From positions 114,391,933-114,455,932 of the forward strand of contig NC_081410.1 of assembly GCF_030272615.1 (NCBI RefSeq): 64,000 nucleotides of DNA, written 5' to 3'. This document shows, in pieces, positions 1 to 10,012 of this stretch. The notes under the pieces are model-generated. The model was not told the origin of the DNA. It was given only the letters and a program-made list of their open reading frames with translations, and ran no database searches. How positions within the stretch are numbered: the stretch's first letter is position 1; each line of letters starts with the position of its first letter. The position numbers and the translations under genes are program-made. The DNA comes from Cryptomeria japonica. Taxonomy: Eukaryota; Streptophyta; Pinopsida; Cupressales; Cupressaceae.

Positions 1-941
1 CCCCTACCCTTGCCATACACCAAAACCTGTTTGGCTAATTCTGCCAAAACCACATCATCATGCATGACATCATAAACAGGTGGCTCTTGCACCATCTAAC
101 TTGAAGAATTATCCTAGGGGATCTGAGGGGCCTGAGAGATCAGAATATCCTAACCAACCCCCTTCGGCAAAGTCATCTCCATAGCCCCAAAAGATACCTC
201 CAGTGGAATTGCTTTCTCCAAAGCTAAAACCTCAAAACGATTAAAATCCTCTTCATTTTATCAATCCTTTAAGGACCTCTTTTGCTCCCGACCCTTAGTG
301 CGAGGTTTAACTAGCTCAAAACCATCCCTTGCAGAACCCCCATCTGATACATGAGCAATACATTTGCCTTTTTTATCACCCGACGCATGCAGAGGAATAA
401 AGGAATTATTACAAATCGTAGGTCTAGAGGAATTATTATCAACAACAGGTCTAGAAACTCGGGGACACTGATGCTGAAGATGACCATATTCATGAAAAAC
501 TCTACACTTAAAAGGGAGAGATTCATAGTCCAGCTGTTGAACCCAAGACGCAGACCCTAAACAAATCTCCAATGAATTTGGTAAAGGGTTATTTAAATCA
601 ACCTCAACACAAATACAAGCGAATGAAATTTCCTTTTGTCTAGGGTTTGTTGAGAAATTGCATCCGGCTTGCCAAGTAATGCAACAATTTGTCGCAAGAT
701 ATCATCTCGCCAAAATTCCAAAGACAAATGCGAAAGACGTACCCAAATAGGAACCCTCAAGAGAAAATCCTCCATAGAATTAAAACCCATGAGCCATGGT
801 CTAATGAACAAACCAACATGATTATAAAAGTATGTTCTTCCCTAAAAAACATGGTTCCTATCAGCCATATTGGAAAAAAACAACCATAAAGTAATTGTTA
901 GCCACCAACATGAGCTCCATTTCCCCCTCAATCTTCCAAGT
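1..941 (-). pseudogene. LINE ORF1-like DUF4283/CCHC protein, C-terminal part
   Basis: Read leftward, this stretch matches the DUF4283 plus zinc-knuckle protein typical of plant L1 LINE ORF1. The pieces TWKIEGEMEL, LFIRPWLMGFN, VPIWVRLSHLSLEFW and LGKPDAISQQTL follow the domain order. A knuckle follows near 470-505 (CRVFHEYGHLQHQC), where Phe stands in place of the expected second Cys. A frameshift lies in a T-run near 870 and a TAG near 840, so the copy is dead. The N-terminal half is at 17310-17860, beyond the inserted E1 element. Positions 1-260 continue downstream of the knuckle without a recognisable domain. DUF4283 proteins bind nucleic acid in LINE particles by family knowledge. A host-gene origin is possible but less likely. 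Confidence 0.75.
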
Positions 942-946
942 GTGAC
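942..946. repeat. Target-site duplication, left copy (GTGAC)
   Basis: GTGAC directly precedes the TGTATACGG end of the E1 LTR and recurs exactly after the other end at 17305-17309. A 5-bp duplication is the usual Ty3/gypsy integration footprint. Confidence 0.93.
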
Positions 947-1734
947 TGTATACGGTGAAAATGGATAACAACAAAGTTGAAAGATTAAATAGATTCAACC
1001 ACAAAAACCCTAGCCTAATGACAACAAAGATCCACCATAACATATGAAGATTACCTAAGACAATGCAAATCAAATGAAATCACAAAGATTATACCATCAC
1101 ATGTCCAATAGGGTTTGAATCTCCATTCTTCCTATCTCCATTGATGTTGCTTGATATATTTGCTCTCAGATTTTATGTGTGCACAAGAGCTCAACAAAGA
1201 ACGGAAATGTGGTTGCAAGTAGGATCGCATATGAAAGTGCAAAGGCGTAGTGTAGTCAATTGATCAAGTAAATAGTTAGGGTTGATAATGAAGGAATCAT
1301 CTCCTTATATAGAAGACACTATATGAAATGGAGGGATAGGATTGAGAGGTGTAAAAGATAAATGGTCGGCTATGATTAGAGGGTAGGTAAAAGAAATAAG
1401 AATATAATAAGAGGGTAGGTAGTGTATGAATTAAGAGATGAATGACATGTGTCATAGGTAGAAAAGGTTAATGAATTAATTAAATAAATAAAGATTTATT
1501 TAATTAATAGAAGAAGTGGGGTTAATTAAATAAATAAAATCTTTATTTAATTTAGGAAAAGGATAATTTAAATAAATAAAGGTATTTATTTAAATAAGAA
1601 ATAAGGCTAGAAGAGGATAAATGAATTAATTAAATAAATAAAGATTTATTTTAATTAATAGAAGAATTAAGCTAAAACAATTAAATAAATAACAATATTT
1701 ATTTAATTAGACATGACAAATTTAGGTGTCTACA
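947..1734 (-). repeat. E1 3' LTR
   Basis: 788 bp, running TGTAGACACC to CCGTATACA in element orientation and nearly identical to 16518-17304. A TATATAA box is at 1305-1311 (minus strand). The U3 end holds five AT-rich palindromes. Confidence 0.95.
1473..1710. repeat. Five AT-rich palindromes in LTR U3
   Basis: Imperfect inverted repeats of about 30-38 bp of the type TTAAATAAAT-spacer-ATTTATTTAA at about 1473-1509, 1521-1554, 1564-1596, 1623-1660 and 1680-1710. The other E1 LTR has the same set. The family 2 LTR at 59338-59580 has an analogous set of different sequence. Confidence 0.8.
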
Positions 1735-1752
1735 TTTTGCCCCTCTTTGAGA
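1735..1752 (-). other. E1 polypurine tract
   Basis: In element orientation this reads TCTCAAAGAGGGGCAAAA directly before the 3' LTR. The core AAAGAGGGGCAAA is shared with family 2 (33467-33483 and 59296-59312), as expected for the plus-strand primer. Confidence 0.88.
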
Positions 1753-2089
1753 CAATGCAGCTTGTCGCGTTGTTACAAAGAAGATAAGATAAACTGATAC
1801 AAAGTTGCCCCAAGATGGGAATGATATGCCCCCTCAAGAGATTGGATGAAAATGTCTAGAAAGATCGCAGAAAATCTCTCGATAAGAAAGAAAGGCTAGA
1901 ATGGACTGACCGGATAGGATAGAGTGATAGAGTCACGGGATAACGAAGACTGGCTCAGGAGACAAGGGCTAGGGCTAGGGCTAGGGCAGTCTATAAAATA
2001 GACCACGAGGGGAATACATCCTCATTGTCATCCACACACCTAAGAGATTAGAGTGTAGAGCGAGAATAGAGCAGCAGCAGTCAGCAGCG
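1753..2089 (+). promoter_or_regulatory. Antisense promoter and 5' UTR of the E1 PMD gene
   Basis: The region lies between the polypurine tract and the PMD start codon. It holds TATAAAATA at 1992-2000, 90-98 bp before the ATG at 2090. A block around 1825-1842 (ATGCCCCCTCAAGAGAT) is conserved upstream of the PMD genes of M (35284-35300) and E3 (about 59197-59214). Three GGGCTA repeats lie at 1966-1987. Promoter activity is inferred from the TATA box, its constant spacing in three copies and the exon structure downstream. Confidence 0.62.
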
Positions 2090-2269
2090 ATGGCATTGGT
2101 GCATAGATTCGATCGCATTCGCCGATTTCAGAGGCCAGCAGATGCAGGAGAGCCGGTGAGTACCACAAAACCTCCTTGTACTTTATCGCATTAAATGTTG
2201 TCATTAATGCATCTTAGGTAGTGCAATAAATGCATTTTAGAATATGTCAAACAAGGTCAAAAATGTCGA

Positions 2270-2556
2270 GGCGTGTCTGTGCTGGTACCAGACGCGTCTA
2301 GGTTGGCTAGGTACCTTTGTGTTTGTTTCAGGCACGTCTGTGCCGAAAAAAGCATTTATGCCAAATGCGAGTGCGTCTGCATTGTGCAGGCACATCTGTG
2401 CTATGTGGGCACGTCTGTGTAGAGTAGGCGCGTCTGTGTAGAGCAGGTGCGTCTGTGCAGAGCATAGGCACGTCTGTGTATTTCAGGTGCGTCTGTGCAG
2501 AGCAGGCGCGTTTATGCAGTATGTAAGCGTGTTTGTGTTATGAAGGCACGTTTGTG
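2270..2556 (+). repeat. Family 1 motif array, GGCRCGTCTGTG type (PMD intron)
   Basis: About 13 degenerate copies of GGCRCGTCTGTGY at irregular 15-30 bp spacing, all in the PMD sense. The same motif fills the gag leader at 16187-16406 and 14741-14938, and the E2 leader at 28490-28746. Confidence 0.88.
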
Positions 2557-2784
2557 TCAAAAATGTGTATTTATGTCTTCTAGGGAAAATCAGCAGTTCT
2601 GTGATGAACATACGCTGTCGATTGGATAAGTTGCTGAGAGGATACACTCAAGCAGGTCCTCTAGGGAAGACTAGAATAGTAGATAGGGCTAGGATTGAGA
2701 ATTCTGTGTTAGAACATACGTTGCCAATTAGGAAACTACTCAAGAGGATACACTCAAGTATAGCCCTAGGATAAGATAGATCGA

Positions 2785-3163
2785 GGCACTTTGTGATGAA
2801 CAGGGAGTACCAAGGCATAGTACTTTGTGATGAATAGGGAGTACTAAAAAGAGCAGCACTTTGTGATGAACAAGGAGTGCAAAACACGTAGCACTTTGTG
2901 ATGAACAGGGAGTACCACTAGGATCCATAGCAACACTTTGTGATGAACAGTGAGTGTCACTAGGATAGAAGCAACACTTTGTAATGAACAGTGAGTGTCA
3001 CTAGGATAATAAGCAGCATTTTGTGATGAACAGGGAATGTCACTAGGATAAAAAACAACACTTTGTGATGAACAGCGAGTGTCACTAGGATAGAGTGCCA
3101 TATGATAAATATAAGCACCAGGATAAAAAACAGCATTTTGTGATGAACAGGGAATGCCACTAT
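2785..3163 (+). repeat. Minisatellite with CACTTTGTGATGAACAGGG core
   Basis: Nine tandem copies of a 33-42 bp unit (one interval longer), each with a core like CACTTTGTGATGAACAGGGAGT. A diverged pair of longer related units precedes it at about 2593-2773. It lies in the 3' half of the PMD intron and is absent from the M and E3 introns. Confidence 0.9.
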
Positions 3164-5115
3164 GACTGACATATTGATTTGCTTGACTGTAGGAGTATCT
3201 ACCTATCCTGGAGTCACGAGAGAGATTCCCATCGACTCAGAGGTTATGACTAGAGCTGACATTTGAGGATCGAGCTACTATTGAGGTTATGGGTTTGAGA
3301 TACATTTTGTATGTGCCTGAGTTTCGGGTGAACATGGGTTTGCTGACTACACTTGCTGAGAGATGGCATTCTGAGACATGCACATTCCATTTGCCAATGG
3401 GTGAGATGATAGTCACCTTAGAGGATGTATATAGGATTCTGAGGATACTGATCGATGGGGATTTGATACCCTATGATCGAGATGGAGACAGGGAGGCATT
3501 GAGACGAGTGTTTCGGGATCCGGGACAGGAGATGAGGGCAGGACATGTCGCCTGGGACACCATGACAACAATAGGATTGGCGCTACTAGCAGTGCTAGGA
3601 GGAGTGATCAGTGGGTTCTTGTGTCTAGATAGGGTAACACGAGGGTTGGCTATGGGCTGGGGGAGCACCTTGGAGACACTGGTGACAAAGCATACCAGAT
3701 ATGCATGGGGACTATGTATGTTGACACACTTGTACTATGAGTTTCATCAGTTTGTATATCATGGATCTGTAGGATTGGGCTGCGGAGTGACATTATTTCA
3801 GGTGTGGGCATATGAGCATCTACCAGTGACACGACCGATACATTTCAGAGGCAGGGGTCATGGACGCAACTTTGTGCACTTGTATGATATGATTACCTCA
3901 CAGCCACGAATTGACAGGTTGGAGCACTGGCGTCGAGTCCTTGATGAGGTTGACACTGTGATATGGAGGCCATATCGAGAGTGTGAGTAGAGGGAGGATG
4001 ATGCATTGGATCTGCCATACACCTTCAGGAGCAGATATCTGATTGGGTGGATGCCCTATGTACTAGAGAGGTAGTTGGTTGACAGGGTATGCAAGCAGTT
4101 TGGCAGGATCCAGTGGATGCCACGGGGTTTTGGTATGTATGCACGGACAGTGAGAGACCAGACACACTTTGGGCCTTTGTTATCATATGATCAGGCAGTG
4201 ATGTAGCTGGTAGAGATGGTGCCCATGCCATTGGATATGTGGCCTGAGATTGAGGATGCAGGGATGGATGCAGAGTATACTGCATATTGGGTAGAGCATC
4301 CATTTCCATGCCTGACAGATCCAAGAGAGCTGATAGATGGAGATGGTGGAGGGGATGAGGATGATGATGGAGATGGTGGGGGTAGAGGCCAACGGAGGAG
4401 GTAGGGTGCAGTAGGAGAGAAGAGGGTGGCTTCACGGAGAGAGGGTGGAGAGGAGAGATAGGCTTAGGTGGTGAGGGGTCACGGTGGGTTGCCATTACAG
4501 GTGCCAGTAGCACAGGGTCCCAGACAGGGGCAGGGACAGGGACATCCACATGAGCAGTCACAGGTACTGGCATAGGTACAACCACTAGTACAGGGGCAGG
4601 GACAGGTAGAGCCATAGGTACAGGGGGTCGAGGAGGAGGAGGATGAGCTATTAGAGCTGAGGGAGATCTTCTAGGGACAAGAAGATGAGATCTTGGATCT
4701 GGAGAGGGAGACAGCTAGGCTCAGGAGACGGCTGAGGGATACTGAGTGGGAATGAGATCAGGCTATCCAACGCTACACTGAGGCTGAGACAACACTGAGA
4801 GCTAGGAGGCAGGCGACAGAGGACATAGGGGCTGGATACACCTATGTTATGCTGGCAAGGGAGGAGATAGGTTATTGGTGAGACCTATACTACGGGGCAA
4901 TGCCATCAGAGCAGCGAGCTAGGAGCTTTCACAGACCATCACGGATAGCAACGACCACTGGAGGGAGTCACAAGAGATAGGTGTCTAGTGGTGGGGTCAT
5001 GGGTCCTCCACCACCACCAGATAGAGAGGACATTAGAGATGATCCTAGGGTGGGTCCTTCCAGGGCTCAGACTCTGTTGAGGCTAGGCGGCTCTGAGGGA
5101 GGGAGTTCATCATAG

Positions 5116-6719
5116 CCTTAGAGGGCTCCCTTTCTATCAGTTTTGTACCATTTTGTATGATGATGTAGACACCTTCAGGTGATTGTAGCCATATGATTTT
5201 GACATTATTGTATTATGACACTTATGATTATATATATATGAGATTATTCATCCTTGCAGCAGCTATATGCATGTGCATCTATGTGATGAGATGTTTCTAT
5301 GTGATGTTTATGTTATGGATGCAAATATGTACATGAGGAAATGCAATATTTTTGTTCTTTTATGTTTTATATGTTATGAAAATGAAAATGTGAATGTATG
5401 AAATGCAGATGAATATGATAATGCAAATAATTATTTACATGATGAAACTGTAAAATGTGCTAACATGTGTTGTGTGCAAGATGTGATGCAATTGTGATAT
5501 CGATATGTATGTATGAAATGCAAATATTTTTGGCGTTTCATTATACTCAGTCGTGTGAGAGCAGGCTACACGGACTCAGGAAGGATGATGAAAGTCAATC
5601 AAGAACGGGGGATGGAAGATAGAAGATATGAAAGTGAAAGAGCTTCTTGTGCGTTATCATCATTGAGCTTTATTATGACAAAATAGGTTATGACAATCGA
5701 GGCATATGTTTGACCCAGAAAGTCATTGTACCTGTTTGCATGGAGATAAGAAAGTCTTAAACAAGGAATGCCCTAGTTCACACGAGACTCTCAGTGTCCT
5801 CATATCCTTGGACAAGTCATAGCATTACTAAGAGACAATCCATAGACAGCAAAAAGAAAAATAGGTGACGATACCCCATCCTCGCCTTTCTAGTCAAAGA
5901 CATCCTGGAGATAGAATCTCTAGTCAGAGACATCCTGGAAAAGCTAAAAGACATGTCACCAAAAGATAAAATCAAAAGAAAACCAAGACTCGACACAAGC
6001 ATTCATTGTAGTCCTCAAATTTAGTGTCTCTTGTCACTTGTATAAGTCTATTTGATTGTGGTCACAATGTTTACTTTCACAAACGGATAGATAGCACTAA
6101 ACCATAATGTTGTTAGAGTCTATTGAAATATTTGATTTGTTGAAACTCATTGTTGCTGTTGTGTCTCACCTGAAATTGACTGAATCCATGAAACTGATAC
6201 TTTATTGCGAAGAAGACAAAACTTTATTGTGGATCTATGATACAAATGCTGCTTTATTGCGGATTGTGTGCAGATAGACTGAAGAAAAGTAGAAGAAACT
6301 GTACTCCTCGAAACATGTGATGCTCTTAGTTCCACACCCATTACTAGACTTAGGATTAGCCTTAGCCACATATAGGATCTGATTTATTATGGATGGAAAG
6401 GGATGGAAATGAATGTTTATTATGAATGGCTAACCAATCTTGGGTAGATCGATAACAAGCCATGATGGGAATGGGTAAGTTTATTATGAATGGATAGGTT
6501 GTGAGTGTGTGCAAAGTGAAAGGATGAAATGGAATCCTGAAGGAGGGAGGAGCAATGTCTCTACACATGGCACCGGTGACCCGGTTTTCACCATGGTACT
6601 TGCCCAGGGCGCCACCAAAGTGGTTTTCACTGTTGGACGAAATGTTTTTTCTTTACTTTTTTTTTTTTTGATTGATTTTTTTTTTTTTTTAATTTTTAAA
6701 TTTGGGATACTCTGAAGAG
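5116..6719. other. E1 non-coding region between the PMD gene and the end of pol
   Basis: No convincing ORF. It would hold the 3' ends of two convergent units, gag-pol (minus) and PMD (plus). A T-rich run lies at 6656-6695. A short block (CATCATTGAGCTTTA, about 5658) recurs in M near 39590 and E3 near 54865. A conserved block at 6574-6637 is listed separately. Confidence 0.7.
6574..6637 (-). other. Conserved non-coding block downstream of pol
   Basis: In pol sense it contains TGGGCAAGTACCATGGTGAAAA. Equivalent blocks follow pol in M (40753-40820) and E3 (53743-53806) with TGGGTAAGTACGATGGTGAAAA-like sequence. It is better conserved than its surroundings across two families and has a splice-donor-like G(T/C)AAGTA. 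Function unknown. Confidence 0.6.
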
Positions 6720-8111
6720 CTATGTGTAAAACCTGTGAAGGTGCATGTTGTTGATAGGATCATCCAAAGGTTTTCCCTCTATGGTTATGAGTTGATATGC
6801 ACCAGATCCATATGTTGTTGTGATGATGTAAGGACCAAGCTAGTTCAATTCGAACTTGCCCTTCCTCTCTTTGTCTTGCTGATTTTTAGGATTTTCTCTG
6901 AGAACTAAGTCACCTACCTCAAATATGTGAGGCTTGACTTTATGATTGTAGCTATGACTCATTCGTTGTTGATAAGCCTTGAGATGATTAAAAGCAGTTT
7001 GTCTTCGTTCATCGAATAGTTCAAGTTCTTGTAAGCGAGAGACCCTATAGTCTTCATCACTGATAATGTTTTGCAAAGAGACTAGTAAAGAGGGTAACTC
7101 AACCTCAATAGGCAAGATATCTTCAGTGCCGTAGACAAGTGAATAGGGTGTAGCTCCTATAGGTGTTCGGACGCTTGTGCGGTAAGCCCAAAGTGTGGGA
7201 TTAAGTTGGATATGCCAATTGTGGCCAACCTCATCGACTGTCTTTTTCAAGATTTTAAGGATTGTTTTATTAGACGCCTCAGCTTGACCGTTACCTTGGG
7301 GATAATAAGGTGTGGAAAAATGATGGGTAATATGGAAGCGATCACAGAGTTCATGAACATCCTGATTTTTTAAGGGACGCCGATTATCTGTGATGATGGA
7401 AACAGGAATACCGTATCGACAAATGATATAGTTGAGAATGAATGTAGCAATTTGTTTTCCAGTGACTTGTGTAAGAGGCACCACTTCAATCCATTTTGTG
7501 AAATACTTTGTGGTAGTGATAATAAACTTATGACCGTTGGAAGAAGGAGGGTGAATCTTGCCTATAAGATCGAGTCCCCACTGACAAAAGGGCCAAGGAG
7601 TCACAATTGGTTGAAGTTCCTGCGTTGGTGCATGAATGAGGTCTCCATTAAGTTGACACTGCTTACATTTCTTGACAAACTGATATGAGTCTTTTTCCAT
7701 GTTGGGCCAGTAATATCCAGTCCTGATGAGTTTCTTGGCTAAGGTAGGACCACTAGAATGTGGACCACATATCCCTTCATGTACCTTATGTAATGCAATC
7801 TGAGCTTCGTCTCTTTCTAAACATCTAAGAAGAGTGCCATCTAGACCTCGACGGTATAGGATATCAGCTAAAATGACGTATCGAGAAGATTGGCGAATGA
7901 AAGTGCGACGTTGGTTATTGGATAGGTCGGGAGGAAGGGTATTGTCATGAAGGTATGTGAAAATGGAACCATATGACTGGGACTCGGGACCGACGACACC
8001 TATCATCTCACTAGGAGTGATTTCGTATGAGGGAACCAAAAGGTTATCCACCAAGAACTCATAGCGGGTCTCATCTTGTTGTAGATCAATTAGTGAGGCA
8101 ATTGTAGCCAT
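6720..8111 (-). CDS. pol: E1 integrase region of pol
   Basis: The open stretch 6840-8111 encodes 423 residues of the C-terminal polyprotein. Visible are the HHCC zinc motif (H111, H118, C149, C152) and the DD35E triad D181 (GLDLIG), D242 (ITDN) and E278 (GQAEASNK), all intact. The first 100 residues are the end of the second RNase H and a linker. A TAG at 6840-6842 replaces the Trp of KFELNWLGPY. The frame then continues to the natural end at 6720 (MHLHRFYT). Integrase inserts the cDNA. The catalytic core looks complete here although the polyprotein around it is broken. Confidence 0.9.
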
Positions 8112-8722
8112 GGCATCCGCGACTCTATTTTGCTCTCTTGGTATCGCTCAAAGTCTATCTTTGTGAAATGTTGTTTCAAGTCATCCACCATTCTTTTATA
8201 GGGCATTAATTTCTTGTCCTTTGTTTTGTAGTCATTATTTGCTTGACGAATTACAAGTTGAGAGTCCCCAAAAACATGAAGTTCTTGGATCTTCCACTGA
8301 ACTGCAATCCGTAATCCAATTGTTAATGCCTCATATTCTGCTATGTTATTAGTGCAGGGAAATGATAATGGATACGATTTTGGTATAGAATCCCCTTGAG
8401 GAGTTATGAAGAAGATACTAGCTCCTGCCCCATGCTGTGTGTATGAGCTGTAAAAGTATAGTTGCCAGGGCTTTGCATGTGACACTGTTAAAATGGATTC
8501 ATCTGGAAATTTTGAAATTAGAGGAACATCATCTAACATGGGAGCATTTGTTAACTGATCTATGATAGCTTGTCCTTTTATTGTTTTTTTGTCCACATAC
8601 TCGATGTCGAATTCACTCAGGAGCATCACCCATTTGGCTAGTCGCCCAGTAAGTGTTGCTTTATTGAGAAGGTATTTCAATGGATCGATCCTTGCAACCA
8701 ACTTAGTTTTATGAGTTAGCAT
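8090..8722 (-). CDS. pol: E1 second (Tat-type) RNase H
   Basis: A 210-residue open stretch. It begins with the end of the RT-linked RNase H and tether (GRLAKWVMLLSEFDIEYVD), then an RNase HI-like domain with NIAEYEAL and VFGDSQLVIRQ. The first catalytic Asp is lost: LYFYSSYT stands where the copies M and E3 have LYFDGSYT. The extra RNase H between the RT-linked RNase H and integrase is a Tat/Ogre hallmark. It shares 22 bp with the integrase stretch in another frame, so a frameshift lies near 8100. Confidence 0.88.
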   Translation of the reverse strand: MLTHKTKLVARIDPLKYLLNKATLTGRLAKWVMLLSEFDIEYVDKKTIKGQAIIDQLTNAPMLDDVPLISKFPDESILTVSHAKPWQLYFYSSYTQHGAGASIFFITPQGDSIPKSYPLSFPCTNNIAEYEALTIGLRIAVQWKIQELHVFGDSQLVIRQANNDYKTKDKKLMPYKRMVDDLKQHFTKIDFERYQESKIESRMPWLQLPH

Positions 8723-9118
8723 GTAATGTCATAATTTTTGCGAATCAAAGACCACAGCGAGACATGCACACTCAATTGGTGTGTAATTTAGCTCATATCC
8801 CACCAAGGTGCGATGGATGTAGTAGACTGCCTTTTCTTTGCCCTTAGCAACCTGTTATGCTAAGATTGCCCCCAGTGTTGTTGAAGTAGCTGATATGTAT
8901 AGTAATAGAGGTTGATCTGGAACTGGTGGCATCAAAACTGGTGGATTCAGAAGATAATCTTTCAGTATCTAGAAAGCCTGTTGGCAGTTATCATCTCATT
9001 TGAATTTGATGTTTTTATATAGCAAGTGCTGAAAAGGATTACACTTATCTACAAGTTGTGCTATGAATCTTCGTATGGACTGGAGTCTCCCTTGCAAAGA
9101 TCAAAGTTGACTGATGTT
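8723..9118 (-). pseudogene. pol: E1 RT-linked RNase H, decayed
   Basis: Recognisable pieces in the RT-RNase H order include the RT end, LLLYISATSTTLG, YYIHRTLVGYELNYTPIE and HYMLTHKTKLVARIDPLKYLL. Stops interrupt the frame. The neighbouring open stretches on both sides are on the same strand and in pol order. Confidence 0.78.
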
Positions 9119-10012
9119 TCATGGTGGTTGCATCTCTAGGATGGCCTTGACTTTTGCTGGATCGGCTTTGATTCCTTTTTTTGACACAATGAATCCTAGG
9201 AGCTTCCCGGAGGTTACTCCAAAGACACATTTCTTGGGGTTTAATCTTACTTTATATTTTTCCAACCGATCAAAGATGACTGAAAGTATGTCCAAATGTG
9301 TATCTCTGTCTACTAATTTACCCAAGAGGTCGTCAACATAATCTTCCACAGTAACGTGCATGAGATCATGAAAGATAGTAGTCATAGCTCTTTGATATGT
9401 AGCGCCTGCATTTTTTAACCCAAACGGCATGACATTCCAACAGAAATTTCCCCAAGGACAAGTGAATGTTTTTTTGTGCTGATCCTCGGATGTGAATTTT
9501 ATTTGATTGTAACCAGAGAATCCATCCATCAAAGATAACATTTCATGACCTGTTGTGAGATCTACAATCAAATCTATGTTTGGTAATGGGAAGTCATCCT
9601 TAGGACAAGCTTTGTTGATGTCTCTGAAGTCTATACATATCTTGATGCTACGATCTGGTTTACTGACAGGCACTAAGTTGGAGATCCACTCGGGATAATC
9701 AATTGGGCGTATGAATCTGACATCCAATAATTTTTCAAGCTCTGCCTTGACTAATAATGCCACTTGTGGATGCATCTTTCTTAATTTTTGTTTCACTGGT
9801 TTTGCCCCCGGTTTAACTGTCAAATGATGCATTACCAAATCCATTTCTAATCCAGGCATATTAGCATATGACCATGCAAAATTGATTTGTCGCTCTGTGA
9901 AGAAACTTATGAACTTTGATCTTTTTGTCTCTGTCAGAGATTGTGCCAGGAATATGTTATGTGGAATTTCTTCTGTACCAATGTTTGTTTTGATGGTCTC
10001 CTCCACCAACAT
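9119..10012 (-). CDS. pol: E1 reverse transcriptase
   Basis: A 297-residue open stretch with the Ty3/gypsy RT core: VMHHLTV, IRPIDYPEWISNLVPV, CIDFRDINKACPKDDFPLP, LMDGFSGYNQI (catalytic D163), GLKNAGATYQRAM and EDYVDDLL (YVDD at 225-228). The catalytic residues are intact. It copies the genomic RNA to cDNA from a tRNA primer. The listed start is only the first Met after an upstream stop; the real protein is part of the gag-pol polyprotein. Confidence 0.93.
   Translation of the reverse strand: MLVEETIKTNIGTEEIPHNIFLAQSLTETKRSKFISFFTERQINFAWSYANMPGLEMDLVMHHLTVKPGAKPVKQKLRKMHPQVALLVKAELEKLLDVRFIRPIDYPEWISNLVPVSKPDRSIKICIDFRDINKACPKDDFPLPNIDLIVDLTTGHEMLSLMDGFSGYNQIKFTSEDQHKKTFTCPWGNFCWNVMPFGLKNAGATYQRAMTTIFHDLMHVTVEDYVDDLLGKLVDRDTHLDILSVIFDRLEKYKVRLNPKKCVFGVTSGKLLGFIVSKKGIKADPAKVKAILEMQPP

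Larger units (their letters stand above)
2156..3192 (+). other. Intron of the E1 PMD gene
   Basis: A 1037-bp GT-AG, phase-0 interval between the conserved exon 1 peptide and GAG-TAT-CTA, which aligns with GAG-GAT-CTA at the start of exon 2 in E3. It contains a GCGTCTGTG motif array and a minisatellite. Being antisense to the genomic RNA, the intron would survive retrotransposition. Splicing is inferred, not shown. Confidence 0.72.
2090..5115 (+). pseudogene. Antisense plant mobile domain (PMD) gene of E1, two exons
   Basis: Exon 1 is 2090-2155 (22 codons, containing HRFDRIRRFQRP) and ends at GTGAGT. Exon 2 starts at 3193 after CTGTAG and runs 640 codons to TAG at 5113. The PMD core (HSETCTFHL, VTLEDVYRIL, YAWGLCMLTHLYYE, VIWRPY) lies in the open stretch 3289-3990. 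Gly/Asp-rich and Gln-rich linkers and a predicted coiled coil (about 4640-4840) follow. The frame has 13 internal stops (10 TAG, 3 TGA, no TAA) and no frameshift. PMD proteins of the MAIN/MAIL type are nuclear factors tied to gene expression and transposon silencing. The role here is unknown. Extra antisense ORFs are known from Tat elements. Confidence 0.85.

Noticed and set aside
1966-1987. GGGCTA repeats as interstitial telomere
   Set aside because: Only three units and not the plant TTTAGGG sequence.
2270-2556. Motif arrays as a CRISPR array
   Set aside because: Units are short and degenerate with irregular spacing, the genome is a plant, and the array lies in a retroelement intron.
2648-3172. 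Minus-strand repeats of VHHKVL-like peptides
   Set aside because: Translation of the minisatellite at 2785-3163; no start or domain, and it lies in an intron on the other strand.
4025-4615. 196-codon minus-strand frame, Pro/Leu/His-rich
   Set aside because: Shadow of the Gln/Gly-rich PMD C-terminal region on the plus strand; composition follows from that strand.
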